Shown piece by piece: positions 27,298 to 36,532 of a DNA stretch of 64,000 nucleotides. Under the pieces are notes generated by a model, which worked only from the letters and a program-made list of their open reading frames with translations, did not search any database and had not been told where the DNA came from. Source of the stretch: Pseudomonas oryzihabitans NBRC 102199 (GTDB lineage Bacteria; Pseudomonadota; Gammaproteobacteria; Pseudomonadales; Pseudomonadaceae). Positions within the stretch are counted from its first letter, which is position 1. The number at the start of each line of letters is the position of its first letter. The position numbers were made by a program, and so were the translations under genes. Location: NCBI RefSeq assembly GCF_000730625.1, contig NZ_BBIT01000001.1, positions 62,001 to 126,000 on the forward strand, read 5' to 3'.

Positions 27298-30113
27298 GCA
27301 ATCCACTCAAACAGCTGACGGAGCAGGGCCAGGCGGTCTGGCTCGATTTCGTCAGCCGCGAATTCCTCGCCAAGGGTGAACTGCAAAAGCTGATCGAGCG
27401 CGACGGCCTCACCGGCGTTACCTCCAACCCGTCGATCTTCGAGAAGGCCATGGGGCATGGCAGTGACTATGACGCCAGCCTCAAGGCCTTTCTGGAAAAG
27501 GCCGATGCCGAGCCGGTGGATGTCTACGAGCATCTGGCGATCGAGGACATCCAGCAGGCCGCCGACATCCTGCGGCCAGTCTATGATCGCCTCGAAGGCC
27601 GCGATGGCTACGTGAGCCTGGAGGTCTCGCCCTATCTGGCGCTGGATACCCGTGCCACCCTGGAAGAGGCGCGCCGGCTCTGGCAGGCGGTGGACCGACC
27701 CAACCTCATGGTCAAGGTGCCGGGTACGCCCGAGGGTGCCGTGGCCATCCGCAAGCTGATTGAAGAGGGGATCAACGTCAATGTGACTCTGCTATTCGAT
27801 CGCAACGCCTATATGGCGGTGGCGGAGGCCTATATCGCCGGTCTGGAAGCCCGCTTGCATCGCGGTGAAGACATCTCCCGTCTCGCCAGCGTGGCCAGCT
27901 TCTTCATCAGCCGGGTCGATGGCGTGCTGGACAAGCTGATCGACGAGCGCAAGGGAGAGAATGCCGAGCTGGGCGGGCTGCGTGGCAAGGTCGCCATTGC
28001 CAACGCCAAGCTGGCCTATCAGGACTACCTGCGGCTGGTCCAGTCGCCGCGCTGGAAGGTCCTGGAAGCCAAGGGCGCGCGCCCGCAGCGTCTGCTGTGG
28101 GCCTCCACCGGCTCCAAGGATCCGGCCTATCCCGATACCCTCTATGTCGACCAACTGATCGGGCCGGATACCGTAAACACCATGCCGCCGAAAACCATGG
28201 ATGCCTTCCGTGACCATGGCACGGCGGCTCCCATGCTGAGCACCGACATCGAAGCCGCGCAGCGCGTGGTGGATGCGACGGCCCGTTTCGGGCTGGACCT
28301 GGATGGCGTGGCCAAGCGGCTGGTCAAGGACGGTGCCCGCCAGTTCGAGGACGCCGCCGATGCGCTGCTGGGCGCGGTCGGCCAGAAGCGCCTCGATTTT
28401 CTGGGTGAGCGCCTGAATACCGCGGACTATCGCCTGCCCGATGCGCTGAATGAAGCGGTGGAAAAGCGTCTCGACGAGGCACGCCGTGAAGGCTGGTCCC
28501 GTAGGCTGTGGCAGGGCGATGCCTCGCTCTGGACCGGTCGCGACGAAGACCAGTGGGTCGGTTGGCTGGCCGCGGCCCAGGGCCGTCAGGCTGACCCCAA
28601 AGCCTTGGCAGCCCTGGCGGAAGCGGCCCGGCAAGAGGGCCTGGATACCGTGGTGCTGCTGGGCATGGGCGGTTCGAGCCTGGGTCCGGAGGTGCTGGCC
28701 AATACCCTGGGCACCGCGCCAGGCGGGCTCACGCTCAAGGTGCTCGATTCCACCGATCCGGCGCAGATCGCCGCCTTGGAAGAGCAACTGGACCTGCACC
28801 GGACGCTGTTCCTGGTTTCGAGCAAATCCGGCTCGACCCTGGAGCCAGAAATCCTGCGCGCCTATTTCCACAAGGCCGTCGAGCAGGCCCTGGGTGCGGA
28901 AGCAGCCCAGCGGCGCTTCGTCGCCATTACCGATCCCGGCTCCAAGCTCGAAGCCAGTGCCACGGCCGAGGGCTACCGGGCTATTTTCCAGGGCGATCCC
29001 CATATAGGTGGACGCTATTCGGTGCTGTCGGTATTTGGCATGGTGCCCCTGGCGCTGCTCGGCCATTCGGTGGCCGATTTCTTCCAGGTGACCCAGCCCA
29101 TGGTGCTGGCCTGCAGCCCCAGTGCGCCACCGGCCATCAATCCCGGCATCCGCCTGGGCGTGGTCCTGGGCGAGGCGGTGCGTGCCGGACGCGACAAGGT
29201 CACCCTGATCGCCTCGCCGGGTGTCGCCAGCCTGGGCGCCTGGCTGGAGCAGTTGCTCGCCGAGAGCACCGGCAAGCAGGGCAAGGGCATCATCCCGGTG
29301 GACCTGGAGCCGCTCGGCGAGCCAGCCGTCTATGGGGCGGATCGGGTGTTCGTCAGCCTGGTGCTGGCGGGCGAAGAAGACGCCGAGCGCGACCGTCGCC
29401 TGCAGGCCCTGGCCGCAGCCGGGCATCCGGTGGTGGACATCCGTCTCGCCCGCGCCGAACTGATCGGCCAGGAATTCTTCCGCTGGGAGGTGGCGACCGA
29501 GGTGGCCGGTGCCGTCATCGGCATCAATCCCTTCGATCAGCCCGACGTGGAAGCCAGCAAGATCAAGACCCGCGCCCTTACCGACGGCTACGAACGCGAA
29601 GGACGTCTCGCCGGCGACGAGCCGCTGCTTGAGGAGGGTACTCTGGCCCTGTTCGGCGATGCCGACCTGCAGGGGCAGGACACCGCCCGCGCGGCGATCA
29701 AGGCGCACCTGGCGCGCCTGCAGCCCGGCGACTATCTCGCCGTGCTGGCCTATCTCGAGCGCAATGCCGTGCATGAGGAGGCCTTGAGCGCCATGCGTGA
29801 TAGCATTCGCGACAGCAAGCGCGTAGCGACCGTCGGCGGCTTCGGCCCCCGCTTTCTGCACTCCACCGGACAGGCCTACAAGGGCGGTCCGAACTCGGGT
29901 GTGTTCATCCAGATTACCGCCGATGCCCAGAACGACCTGGAGATTCCAGGGCGGAGTCTGAGCTTTGGTGTCGTCGAGGCCGCCCAGGCCAAGGGCGACC
30001 TCGAGGTGCTGGCCGAACGGGGACGGCGCTACCTGCGCGTGCATATCAAGGGCGGCGACATCGACGCCGGCCTGCAACAAATCGTCGAACTGGTCGAGGC
30101 GGCGGTCGCCTGA
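27294..30113 (+). CDS. Bifunctional transaldolase / glucose-6-phosphate isomerase
   Basis: A 939-residue fusion. Residues 1 to about 360 are transaldolase with LTGVTSNPSIFEKAMG near residue 38 and the Schiff-base Lys in NLMVKVPGTPEG near 140. From about 400 the protein is a phosphoglucose isomerase with LLGMGGSSLGPEV (about 455-467), SSKSGSTLEPEILRAYF near 508 and the SIS-type fold; the last 200 or so residues complete this domain. Such tal-pgi fusions are known from cyanobacteria, actinobacteria and some proteobacteria, and join two steps that recycle pentose phosphates to glucose-6-phosphate. It overlaps tkt by four bases and precedes gnd by 18 bp. Confidence 0.94.
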   Translation: MSNPLKQLTEQGQAVWLDFVSREFLAKGELQKLIERDGLTGVTSNPSIFEKAMGHGSDYDASLKAFLEKADAEPVDVYEHLAIEDIQQAADILRPVYDRLEGRDGYVSLEVSPYLALDTRATLEEARRLWQAVDRPNLMVKVPGTPEGAVAIRKLIEEGINVNVTLLFDRNAYMAVAEAYIAGLEARLHRGEDISRLASVASFFISRVDGVLDKLIDERKGENAELGGLRGKVAIANAKLAYQDYLRLVQSPRWKVLEAKGARPQRLLWASTGSKDPAYPDTLYVDQLIGPDTVNTMPPKTMDAFRDHGTAAPMLSTDIEAAQRVVDATARFGLDLDGVAKRLVKDGARQFEDAADALLGAVGQKRLDFLGERLNTADYRLPDALNEAVEKRLDEARREGWSRRLWQGDASLWTGRDEDQWVGWLAAAQGRQADPKALAALAEAARQEGLDTVVLLGMGGSSLGPEVLANTLGTAPGGLTLKVLDSTDPAQIAALEEQLDLHRTLFLVSSKSGSTLEPEILRAYFHKAVEQALGAEAAQRRFVAITDPGSKLEASATAEGYRAIFQGDPHIGGRYSVLSVFGMVPLALLGHSVADFFQVTQPMVLACSPSAPPAINPGIRLGVVLGEAVRAGRDKVTLIASPGVASLGAWLEQLLAESTGKQGKGIIPVDLEPLGEPAVYGADRVFVSLVLAGEEDAERDRRLQALAAAGHPVVDIRLARAELIGQEFFRWEVATEVAGAVIGINPFDQPDVEASKIKTRALTDGYEREGRLAGDEPLLEEGTLALFGDADLQGQDTARAAIKAHLARLQPGDYLAVLAYLERNAVHEEALSAMRDSIRDSKRVATVGGFGPRFLHSTGQAYKGGPNSGVFIQITADAQNDLEIPGRSLSFGVVEAAQAKGDLEVLAERGRRYLRVHIKGGDIDAGLQQIVELVEAAVA

Positions 30114-30131
30114 CCTCAAGGAGTCATCAGC

Positions 30132-31109
30132 ATGCAATTGGGAATCATCGGACTGGGCCGCATGGGCGGCAACATCGCACGGCGTTTGATGAAGCATGGG
30201 CATGAAGTCGCGGTCTATGACCGCAGTGCCGAAACCGTGGCCGGCCTCGGCAAGGAAGGCGCCGTCACCGCCGACAGCCTGGACGGTGTCATCGCCGCCC
30301 TGGCTCAGCCGCGGGCCATCTGGGTCATGCTGCCGGCCGGCGAGCCGACCGAGCAGACCATCGCCGAGCTGGCCGACCGCCTGGCTCCCGGCGACGTCAT
30401 CATCGATGGTGGCAACACCTACTACAAGGACGACATCCGTCGCGCCAAGACCCTGGCCGAGAAGGGCATCGACTACGTCGACGTCGGCACCTCCGGTGGC
30501 GTCTGGGGCCTGGAGCGCGGCTACTGCATGATGATCGGCGGCAAGTCCGAAGCCGTCGAGCGCCTGGAGCCCATCTTCGAAGCCCTGGCCCCCGGTTATG
30601 GCAGCATCGAGCGTACCCGTGGCCGCAACGCCCCGGACGAGCGTGCCGAGCGCGGCTTCATCTTTACCGGTCCGGCCGGTTCCGGTCACTTCGTCAAGAT
30701 GGTGCACAACGGCATCGAGTACGGCCTGATGCAGGCCTATGCCGAGGGCTTCGACATCCTCAAGATGAAGAACAGCGACAAGCTGCCGGAAGACGAGCGT
30801 TTCGACCTGGACCTGGCCGACATCGCCGAGGTCTGGCGACGTGGCAGCGTGGTGTCCTCCTGGCTGCTGGACCTGACCGCCCAGGCCCTGGCTGGCGACG
30901 TCGCCCTGGAGAAATTCTCCGGCTCCGTGGCCGACAGCGGCGAAGGTCGCTGGACCATCGAGGCGGCCATCGAGGAAGCGGTACCGGTCAACGTCCTGTC
31001 CGCCGCCCTCTATGCGCGTTTCCGCTCCCGCCAGCAAGCCACCTACGCCGACAAGCTGCTGTCTGCCATGAGATTCGGCTTCGGCGGCCACGTCGAAATC
31101 CCGCAATAA
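30132..31109 (+). CDS. gnd: 6-phosphogluconate dehydrogenase, decarboxylating, short form
   Basis: Oxidatively decarboxylates 6-phosphogluconate to ribulose-5-phosphate. The 325-residue protein belongs to the short (about 300-330 residue) GntZ/YqeC-like group, which tends to use NAD, rather than the 470-residue enterobacterial form. Visible are the Rossmann motif [16 protein letters not shown] at residues 3-18, [11 protein letters not shown] near 94, [15 protein letters not shown] near 116 and [19 protein letters not shown] near 178, which holds the catalytic Lys and the adjacent Asn. It follows the tal-pgi fusion after an AAGGAG ribosome site. Confidence 0.94.
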   Translation: MQLGIIGLGRMGGNIARRLMKHGHEVAVYDRSAETVAGLGKEGAVTADSLDGVIAALAQPRAIWVMLPAGEPTEQTIAELADRLAPGDVIIDGGNTYYKDDIRRAKTLAEKGIDYVDVGTSGGVWGLERGYCMMIGGKSEAVERLEPIFEALAPGYGSIERTRGRNAPDERAERGFIFTGPAGSGHFVKMVHNGIEYGLMQAYAEGFDILKMKNSDKLPEDERFDLDLADIAEVWRRGSVVSSWLLDLTAQALAGDVALEKFSGSVADSGEGRWTIEAAIEEAVPVNVLSAALYARFRSRQQATYADKLLSAMRFGFGGHVEIPQ

Positions 31110-31192
31110 AACCCCGGCCGTTCCCCTGCGGAGCGGCCACGGGCCGCGTCCCGGGGGACGGCATCAGCCGCCCTCGCGGATAAGGCCCTGTC

Positions 31193-32749
31193 ATGACCGA
31201 TTCTCCTGCCGTCACCCCCAGCACCGCCGCCCAGGAGCGCCGCTCCTGCACCAAGGCGCCCACCGCACCGCCGGCCACGCTCTTTCTGTTCGGCGCCAAT
31301 GGCGACCTGGTCAAGCGACTGCTGATCCCTTCGCTGTCCAACCTCCTGCGTGACGGTCTGCTCGACGACCGCACCCAGATCATCGGCGTCGATCACAACC
31401 CCAACACCGACGAAGGTTTCGCCGACCGGCTGGAAGCCTTCATCCGCGACCAGGCCGAAGCCAAGGGCAAGTCCCGGGACGAGGCGCTGGATGCCGATCT
31501 CTGGGGCCAGCTGCGTGGGCGCATCCGCTATCTGCAAGGCGACTTCCTCGAAGACGCCACCTACCAGGCGGTGGCCGAGCGCATCGCCCAGGCCGACACC
31601 GACAACGCCGTCTTCTACCTAGCCACCGCCGCGCGCTTCTTCGGCGACGTCGCCGAGCACCTGGGCAAGGCCGGGCTGCTGGAAGAGCGCGAAGACGCCT
31701 ATCGCCGGCTGGTGGTGGAAAAGCCCTTTGGCGCCGACCTGGCCAGCGCCCAGGCGCTCAACCAGCGCCTGCTGGCGAACATGGAGGAAAAGCAGATCTA
31801 TAGAATCGACCACTACCTGGGCAAGGAGACGGTGCAGAACATCCTGGTCAGCCGTTTCTCCAACGCCCTGTTCGAGTCGTTCTGGAACAACCACTACATC
31901 GACCATGTGCAGATCACCGCGGCCGAGACCGTGGGCGTGGAGTCGCGGGGCGATTTCTACGAAAAGACCGGCACCCTCAGGGACATGGTGCCCAACCACC
32001 TGTTCCAGCTGCTGGCCATGGTCGCCATGGAGCCGCCGGCCTCCTTCAACGCCACCTCGGTGCGCGACGAGAAGGCCAAGGTGGTCGGCGCCATCCGTCC
32101 CCAGACCACCGAGGAGGCCCTGGCCAACTCGGTACGTGGCCAGTACGCCGCCGGGACGATGAACGACAAGCCCGTCAAAGGCTATCGCGAGGAAGAGCGG
32201 GTCGATCCCGAGAGCCAGACCGAGACCTATGTGGCGCTCAAGCTGTTCGTCGACAACTGGCGCTGGGCCGGGGTGCCTTTCTACCTGCGCACTGGCAAGC
32301 GCCTGACCGCGCGTGATACCGAGATCGCCATCTGCTTCAAGCACGCGCCCTATGCCCAGTTCCGCGACACCAAGATCGACCGGATGCGGCCCAACTACCT
32401 GATCATCCAGATCCAGCCCGACGAAGGCATGTGGTTCGATTTCCATGCCAAGCGCCCGGGACCCCTGGTGGAACTGGAGAACATCCGCATGGGCTTCGCC
32501 TATAGCGATTTCTTCGAGATGCAGCCCTCCACAGGCTACGAAACCCTGATCTACGACTCCCTGATCGGCGACCAGACCCTGTTCCAGCGCGCCGACAACA
32601 TCGAGAACGGCTGGCGCGCCGTGCAACCCTTCCTCGACGCCTGGCAACAGGGCGGCGCAGTGGAAAGCTACGCCGCGGGCAGTGCCGGTCCCGCCGGTGC
32701 CGATGAACTCCTGCAGAAGGACGGCCGCTCATGGCATCCGCTGACCTGA
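31193..32749 (+). CDS. zwf: Glucose-6-phosphate 1-dehydrogenase
   Basis: First oxidative step of the pentose phosphate and Entner-Doudoroff routes. The 518-residue length is about 30 more than usual because of a polar N-terminal extension (SPAVTPSTAAQERRS). The nucleotide fold FLFGANGDLVKRLLIP starts near residue 25; the active-site segment YRIDHYLGKETVQN, with the catalytic His, is near residues 202-215. The gap to gnd (83 bp) is GC-rich with potential stems. Its end overlaps the following phosphatase gene by 19 bases. Confidence 0.95.
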   Translation: MTDSPAVTPSTAAQERRSCTKAPTAPPATLFLFGANGDLVKRLLIPSLSNLLRDGLLDDRTQIIGVDHNPNTDEGFADRLEAFIRDQAEAKGKSRDEALDADLWGQLRGRIRYLQGDFLEDATYQAVAERIAQADTDNAVFYLATAARFFGDVAEHLGKAGLLEEREDAYRRLVVEKPFGADLASAQALNQRLLANMEEKQIYRIDHYLGKETVQNILVSRFSNALFESFWNNHYIDHVQITAAETVGVESRGDFYEKTGTLRDMVPNHLFQLLAMVAMEPPASFNATSVRDEKAKVVGAIRPQTTEEALANSVRGQYAAGTMNDKPVKGYREEERVDPESQTETYVALKLFVDNWRWAGVPFYLRTGKRLTARDTEIAICFKHAPYAQFRDTKIDRMRPNYLIIQIQPDEGMWFDFHAKRPGPLVELENIRMGFAYSDFFEMQPSTGYETLIYDSLIGDQTLFQRADNIENGWRAVQPFLDAWQQGGAVESYAAGSAGPAGADELLQKDGRSWHPLT

Positions 32750-33549
32750 TCCCCATCGACCTGCTGGTGTCGGATATCGACGGCACCCTGGTGCGTGACG
32801 ACAAGAGCCTGAGCGAGGCGGTGATCGCCGCGGTAAAGCGCCTGCAGGCGGCCGGCAAGGCCATCACCCTGGTCAGCAGCCGCCCGCCACGGGCGCTACT
32901 GCCGCTGGTGCGGCAACTGGGCATTGACCAGGCGGTGGCCGGTTTCAACGGCGGCAATCTGGTGGAAGCGGACGGCATCCTGATCCGCGCCCACCGCCTC
33001 GCCGAGCAGGTGACGCGCCAGGTGCTGGAGCGCTTGGATCGCGAGGCCTTCGAAGTCTGGTTGTTCGCCGACGACCTCTGGCTGACCCGCGACGGGGAGG
33101 GGCCCTACGTCCCCCGCGAGACCCGGGCACTGGGCTATGGACCGACCGTGGTGGACTCCTTCGAACCCTACCTGGATCGCGTCGACAAGATCGTCGCTGC
33201 CGGCAGCGATCACGCCGGCCTGGAAGCCCTGGAGGGCGAACTGGGTGAGCGATTGGGCGAGGGCGCCACGGTGCTGCGCTCCCAGCTCTATTACCTGGAC
33301 ATCACCCATCCCAAGGCCAACAAGGGCGACGCCCTGATCGAACTGGCCCAGGCCGCGGGCGTACCCGTGGCGCGCACCGCGGCCATTGGCGATGGCAGCA
33401 ACGACGTGCCCATGTTCCGCCAGGCGGGCCTGGCCATCGCCATGGGCCAGGCCGGGGCGGCGGTGCGCGAAGCAGCCGACCGGGTGACGGCCAGCAACCA
33501 GGAAGATGGCCTGGCCCAGGCCATCGATCAGTGGATCCTGGGGGCCTGA
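32731..33549 (+). CDS. Cof-type HAD-family sugar phosphatase
   Basis: A 272-residue haloacid dehalogenase-superfamily hydrolase with the nucleophile motif VSDIDGTLVRDD (about residues 12-23), the conserved STS-like SSRPPR motif II, the KGDALIEL lysine motif III and GDGSNDVPMF motif IV. These C2-cap enzymes dephosphorylate sugar phosphates or flavin nucleotides in the cytoplasm. Translational overlap with zwf suggests it controls levels of a hexose- or pentose-phosphate intermediate. The ATG is chosen from AAGGA 11 bp upstream. Confidence 0.88.
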   Translation: MASADLIPIDLLVSDIDGTLVRDDKSLSEAVIAAVKRLQAAGKAITLVSSRPPRALLPLVRQLGIDQAVAGFNGGNLVEADGILIRAHRLAEQVTRQVLERLDREAFEVWLFADDLWLTRDGEGPYVPRETRALGYGPTVVDSFEPYLDRVDKIVAAGSDHAGLEALEGELGERLGEGATVLRSQLYYLDITHPKANKGDALIELAQAAGVPVARTAAIGDGSNDVPMFRQAGLAIAMGQAGAAVREAADRVTASNQEDGLAQAIDQWILGA

Positions 33550-33561
33550 TGGCTGGTTGGT

Positions 33562-33644
33562 GAGGTTGGGCTTCGCTGTGCTCAACCCAACCTGCTTGTC
33601 CTGTAGGTTGGGTTGAGACAGCTCCACCGTCGAAGCCCAACAGG
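33562..33644. repeat. Pair of related hairpin repeats in inverted orientation
   Basis: Bases 33562-33594 contain GGTTGGGCTTCG followed by CTCAACCCAACC. Bases 33602-33644 contain AGGTTGGGTTGAG followed by CGAAGCCCAAC. The second unit is the reverse complement of the first in its outer blocks, and each can fold on itself. This is the arrangement of REP doublets. It begins 13 bp after the phosphatase stop. Confidence 0.75.
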
Positions 33645-33650
33645 TCTGAA

Positions 33651-33692
33651 TTAGCTTCAGGTGGAAAAGGCTGCGACGTTTTCCACGCTACG
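33651..33692 (+). repeat. Dispersed hairpin repeat, copy 2
   Basis: TTAGC, then GTGGAAAAGGC, then CGTTTTCCACGCTACG: the same blocks as copy 1 at 22274-22317, with an 8-bp stem (GTGGAAAA with TTTTCCAC). The loop differs between copies while the stems are kept, as expected for selection or recent spread of a structured repeat. Confidence 0.75.
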
Positions 33693-33710
33693 CGGTATCA
33701 GGCGGGCGCC

Positions 33711-33731
33711 CCCTCTCCCTCCGGGAGAGGG
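33711..33731. terminator. GC-rich hairpin between convergent genes
   Basis: CCCTCTCCC and GGGAGAGGG form a perfect 9-bp stem around a three-base loop, followed by CCGGGGTGAGGG. This CCCTCTCCC-type element is a common intergenic repeat in proteobacteria. It lies between the end of the phosphatase gene and the end of the minus-strand LysR gene, so it could stop transcription from either side, though there is no T-run. Confidence 0.45.
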
Positions 33732-33759
33732 CCGGGGTGAGGGTAGCCCAAACCCCGCG

Positions 33760-34662
33760 CTACCCCTCCTTCTGCTCCCTAAATTCCCGCACATGCTCCA
33801 CCAGTGCCCGCAGCTTGGGCGCCAGGTTGTGGCGGTTCGGATAGTAGAGGTAGAAGCCGGGAAAGGGCGGCAGATAGTCGTCCAGCACCCGCTCCAGTTC
33901 ACCACGTGCCAGATAGGGCCGGAAGGTGTCCTCCATGCCAAAGGTGATGCCGCCGCCGGCCAGGGCGGTGCGCACCATCAGCAGCATGTCGTTGGTGGTG
34001 ATCCGCGGCGAAACGGCCACGTCGAAGGCGCGGCCGTCCTCGCTGAATTCCCAGCGCCAGGGCGCCACTTCCGGAGCCGGACGCCAGCCGATGCAGCGGT
34101 GGTTCGCCAGGTCGCGCGGGTGCCGGGGCTGGCCATGGCGGGCGAAGTAGGTCGGGGTCGCCACGGCCACCTCGCGCTGCGCCCCGGTCACCGGGATGGC
34201 GATCATGTCCTGCTCGATCACCTCGCCCAGCCGCACGCCGGCATCGAAACCCCGCGCGACGATATCGAATTCCTCGTCGGTGACAGTGATGTCCAGGGTC
34301 ACCTCCGGATAGGCCTCGACGAAGCTGGCCAGCAGCGGCCCGTCGAGAAAGCGCTCGGCGATGGAGGTGACCGCGACCCGCAACAATCCGCGCGGTGGGC
34401 CGGCGTGACTGGCGTCTTCCAGGGCACCCAGCAGCCCGGCCAGGGGCCCGGCGACCTGTCGCTGCAGGCGTTCGCCCGCTTCGGTAAGACGCACGCTGCG
34501 GGTGGTGCGCTGGACCAGTGAACTGCCCAATTCGTCTTCCAGACGGCGAATGGCCTGGCTGACCGCCGAGCGACTGACGCCCAGGCGATCGGCCGCCACA
34601 CGAAAATTCTCGGCCGTGGCCACCACGGTGAAGACCTTGAGCAGATTCAGATCATTAGGCAT
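33760..34662 (-). CDS. LysR-family transcriptional regulator
   Basis: A 300-residue LysR protein: N-terminal winged helix-turn-helix (NLLKVFTVVATAENFRVAAD, LGVSRSAVSQAIRRLEDELG) and a C-terminal type 2 periplasmic-binding-like effector domain (from about residue 90). It is divergent from the SDR gene, with 162 bp between them, the usual LysR-target layout, so it probably regulates that oxidoreductase. Inducer unknown. Confidence 0.88.
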   Translation of the reverse strand: MPNDLNLLKVFTVVATAENFRVAADRLGVSRSAVSQAIRRLEDELGSSLVQRTTRSVRLTEAGERLQRQVAGPLAGLLGALEDASHAGPPRGLLRVAVTSIAERFLDGPLLASFVEAYPEVTLDITVTDEEFDIVARGFDAGVRLGEVIEQDMIAIPVTGAQREVAVATPTYFARHGQPRHPRDLANHRCIGWRPAPEVAPWRWEFSEDGRAFDVAVSPRITTNDMLLMVRTALAGGGITFGMEDTFRPYLARGELERVLDDYLPPFPGFYLYYPNRHNLAPKLRALVEHVREFREQKEG

Positions 34663-34824
34663 TGGTAAGTCCAGCTAACCATGGCAGTCAGGGAAGGGGG
34701 AGTTATCACGACAATGGCCCCTCGCTAAGGTAGTGGCAAGCCTGTAAGGGCGCCGTGCCGACAGGGCAGGCAGCCGACGAGCAGATCGTCCGGGCAAACC
34801 ATCCCATTTCGAGAGGAACACTCC

Positions 34825-35553
34825 ATGGCTATCGACAAGGTCGTACTCATCACCGGCGCTTCCAGTGGCATAGGTGCGGGCATCGCGCGCGAACTGGGCG
34901 CGGCCGGCTGCAAGCTCCTGCTCGGTGCCCGCCGCGGTGAGCGGCTGGAAGCCCTGGCGGCCGAGATCAACACTGCGGGCGGCGAGGCCGCCTGCCGCCG
35001 ACTGGACGTCACCGACAGCGCCGACGTGGCCGCCTTCGCCCAGGCGGCGCGCGAACGCTGGGGCCGGGTGGACGTCATCGTCAACAACGCCGGCATCATG
35101 CCGCTGTCGCCCATGGCCTCGCTCAAGACCGCAGAGTGGATGCAGATGGTCGACGTCAACATCAAGGGCGTGCTCAACGGCATCGCCGCGGTGCTGCCGG
35201 GATTCACCGCCCGCGGCGCTGGACACATCATCAACCTGGGCTCCATCGGCGCCCTGTCGGTGGTGCCCACGGCGGCGGTCTATTGCGCCACCAAGCATGC
35301 GGTGCGGGCGATCTCCGAAGGCCTGCGTCAGGAGCGGGACGATCTGCGGGTCACCTGCATCCATCCGGGCGTGGTGGAAAGCGAGCTGGCGTCCACCATC
35401 ACCGATCCCGCCGCCCGGGCGATGATGGACAGCTACCGCGCCATCGCCCTGCAACCCGATGCCATCGGCCGCGCGGTGCGCTACGCCATCGAGCAGCCGG
35501 ACGACGTGGACGTCAACGAGATCGTCGTCCGCCCGACCCGAAGCGCCAACTAG
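34825..35553 (+). CDS. SDR-family NAD(P)-dependent oxidoreductase
   Basis: A 242-residue classical short-chain dehydrogenase. Cofactor motif TGASSGIGAGIA at residues 10-21, the NNAG motif near 88, the catalytic Ser in LGSIGALS near 139 and YCATK near 152. It resembles the YdfG/serine dehydrogenase-like clade of clavaldehyde-type SDRs; the substrate cannot be told. RBS GAGAGGAAC before the ATG. Its stop codon overlaps the stop of the convergent LysR gene inside the sequence CTAG. Confidence 0.88.
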   Translation: MAIDKVVLITGASSGIGAGIARELGAAGCKLLLGARRGERLEALAAEINTAGGEAACRRLDVTDSADVAAFAQAARERWGRVDVIVNNAGIMPLSPMASLKTAEWMQMVDVNIKGVLNGIAAVLPGFTARGAGHIINLGSIGALSVVPTAAVYCATKHAVRAISEGLRQERDDLRVTCIHPGVVESELASTITDPAARAMMDSYRAIALQPDAIGRAVRYAIEQPDDVDVNEIVVRPTRSAN

Positions 35554-36470
35554 ACCGTTTCGGCCAGGGCTTCGAGAAAGCGCTCCAGCACCAGATTCGG
35601 TCGCCGACCCTTGCGGGTGACGGCGGCCAGGGTGGTGTCGAAATGGAAGCGTTCGGGATTGAGGGCGCGCAGTTGTCCTTGCACCACCCAGGGCTGGGCG
35701 ACGTGGTCGGGCAGGTAGCCGATGTAGCAACCGGTGAGGATAAGGAAGGCCACGCCTTCGCGATCCGAGGCCCGCGCCGTGCAATTCAGCGCGGCATGGC
35801 GCTCGTGGCCGTCCTGGTTGAGCAGATGGTTGGGGCCGACCGCGTCCTGGGCGGCCAGGACGCTTTCGTCCAGCGCCACATCGGCCACCGCGAACAGTGG
35901 ATGGGCCCGGCTGCAATAGAGCAGGGCGCGCTCTTCGTAGAGCGGCAGATAGTCCAGCCCGGCCAGGGCATTGATCAGCGGTAGCACGCCCAGGTGCAGA
36001 TGGCCGTCGAGCACGCCGGTCTCGATCTCGCCGGGCAGGGTCATGCCGATGTTGACCACCACCCCCGGCGCGGCGCGCTTGAGCGCGGCCAGGGCATGGG
36101 TGATGCGCATGCGCGGCTGGGTCACCAGGTTGTTGATGATGCCCAGGTTCAGCTCGCCGCGCAGGTGCTGGTGCAGCTGGTTGACCTCGCTGCGAAAGCC
36201 TTCCAGGGCGGCGAACAGCGACTGGCTCGCCTTGAGCACCTCGCGGCCTTCGTCGGTCAGGGAGAAACCGGCGCGCCCGCGCTGGCAGAGGCGCATGCCC
36301 AGGCGTTTTTCCAGATCGTTCATGTGCAGGCTGATGGCCGAGCGGGTGATGCCCAGCCGGCCTTCGGCGGCGGTGAAGCTGCCGCATTCCACCACGGTCT
36401 TGAACAGTCGCAGCAGGCGGATCTCGAAATCGCCGACCTGGGCGAGCAGGGCCTTGCGCGTCGTCTTCAT
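35550..36470 (-). CDS. LysR-family transcriptional regulator
   Basis: A 306-residue LysR protein with the helix-turn-helix at residues 17-75 (LRLFKTVVECGSFTAAEG, ITRSAISLHMNDLEKRLG) and a ligand-binding domain behind it. The ATG is chosen because the region before it in the same frame (to 36629) is not protein-like and overlaps the noncoding gap. It is convergent with the SDR gene; the next gene on the same strand is the acyltransferase upstream. Target unknown. Confidence 0.85.
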   Translation of the reverse strand: MKTTRKALLAQVGDFEIRLLRLFKTVVECGSFTAAEGRLGITRSAISLHMNDLEKRLGMRLCQRGRAGFSLTDEGREVLKASQSLFAALEGFRSEVNQLHQHLRGELNLGIINNLVTQPRMRITHALAALKRAAPGVVVNIGMTLPGEIETGVLDGHLHLGVLPLINALAGLDYLPLYEERALLYCSRAHPLFAVADVALDESVLAAQDAVGPNHLLNQDGHERHAALNCTARASDREGVAFLILTGCYIGYLPDHVAQPWVVQGQLRALNPERFHFDTTLAAVTRKGRRPNLVLERFLEALAETV

Positions 36471-36532
36471 GGCTGCCACCGCAAATGCGGGACAGCATAA
36501 GGCGCCGTCGGGAGCGGCGCCAGCGACCGGCT

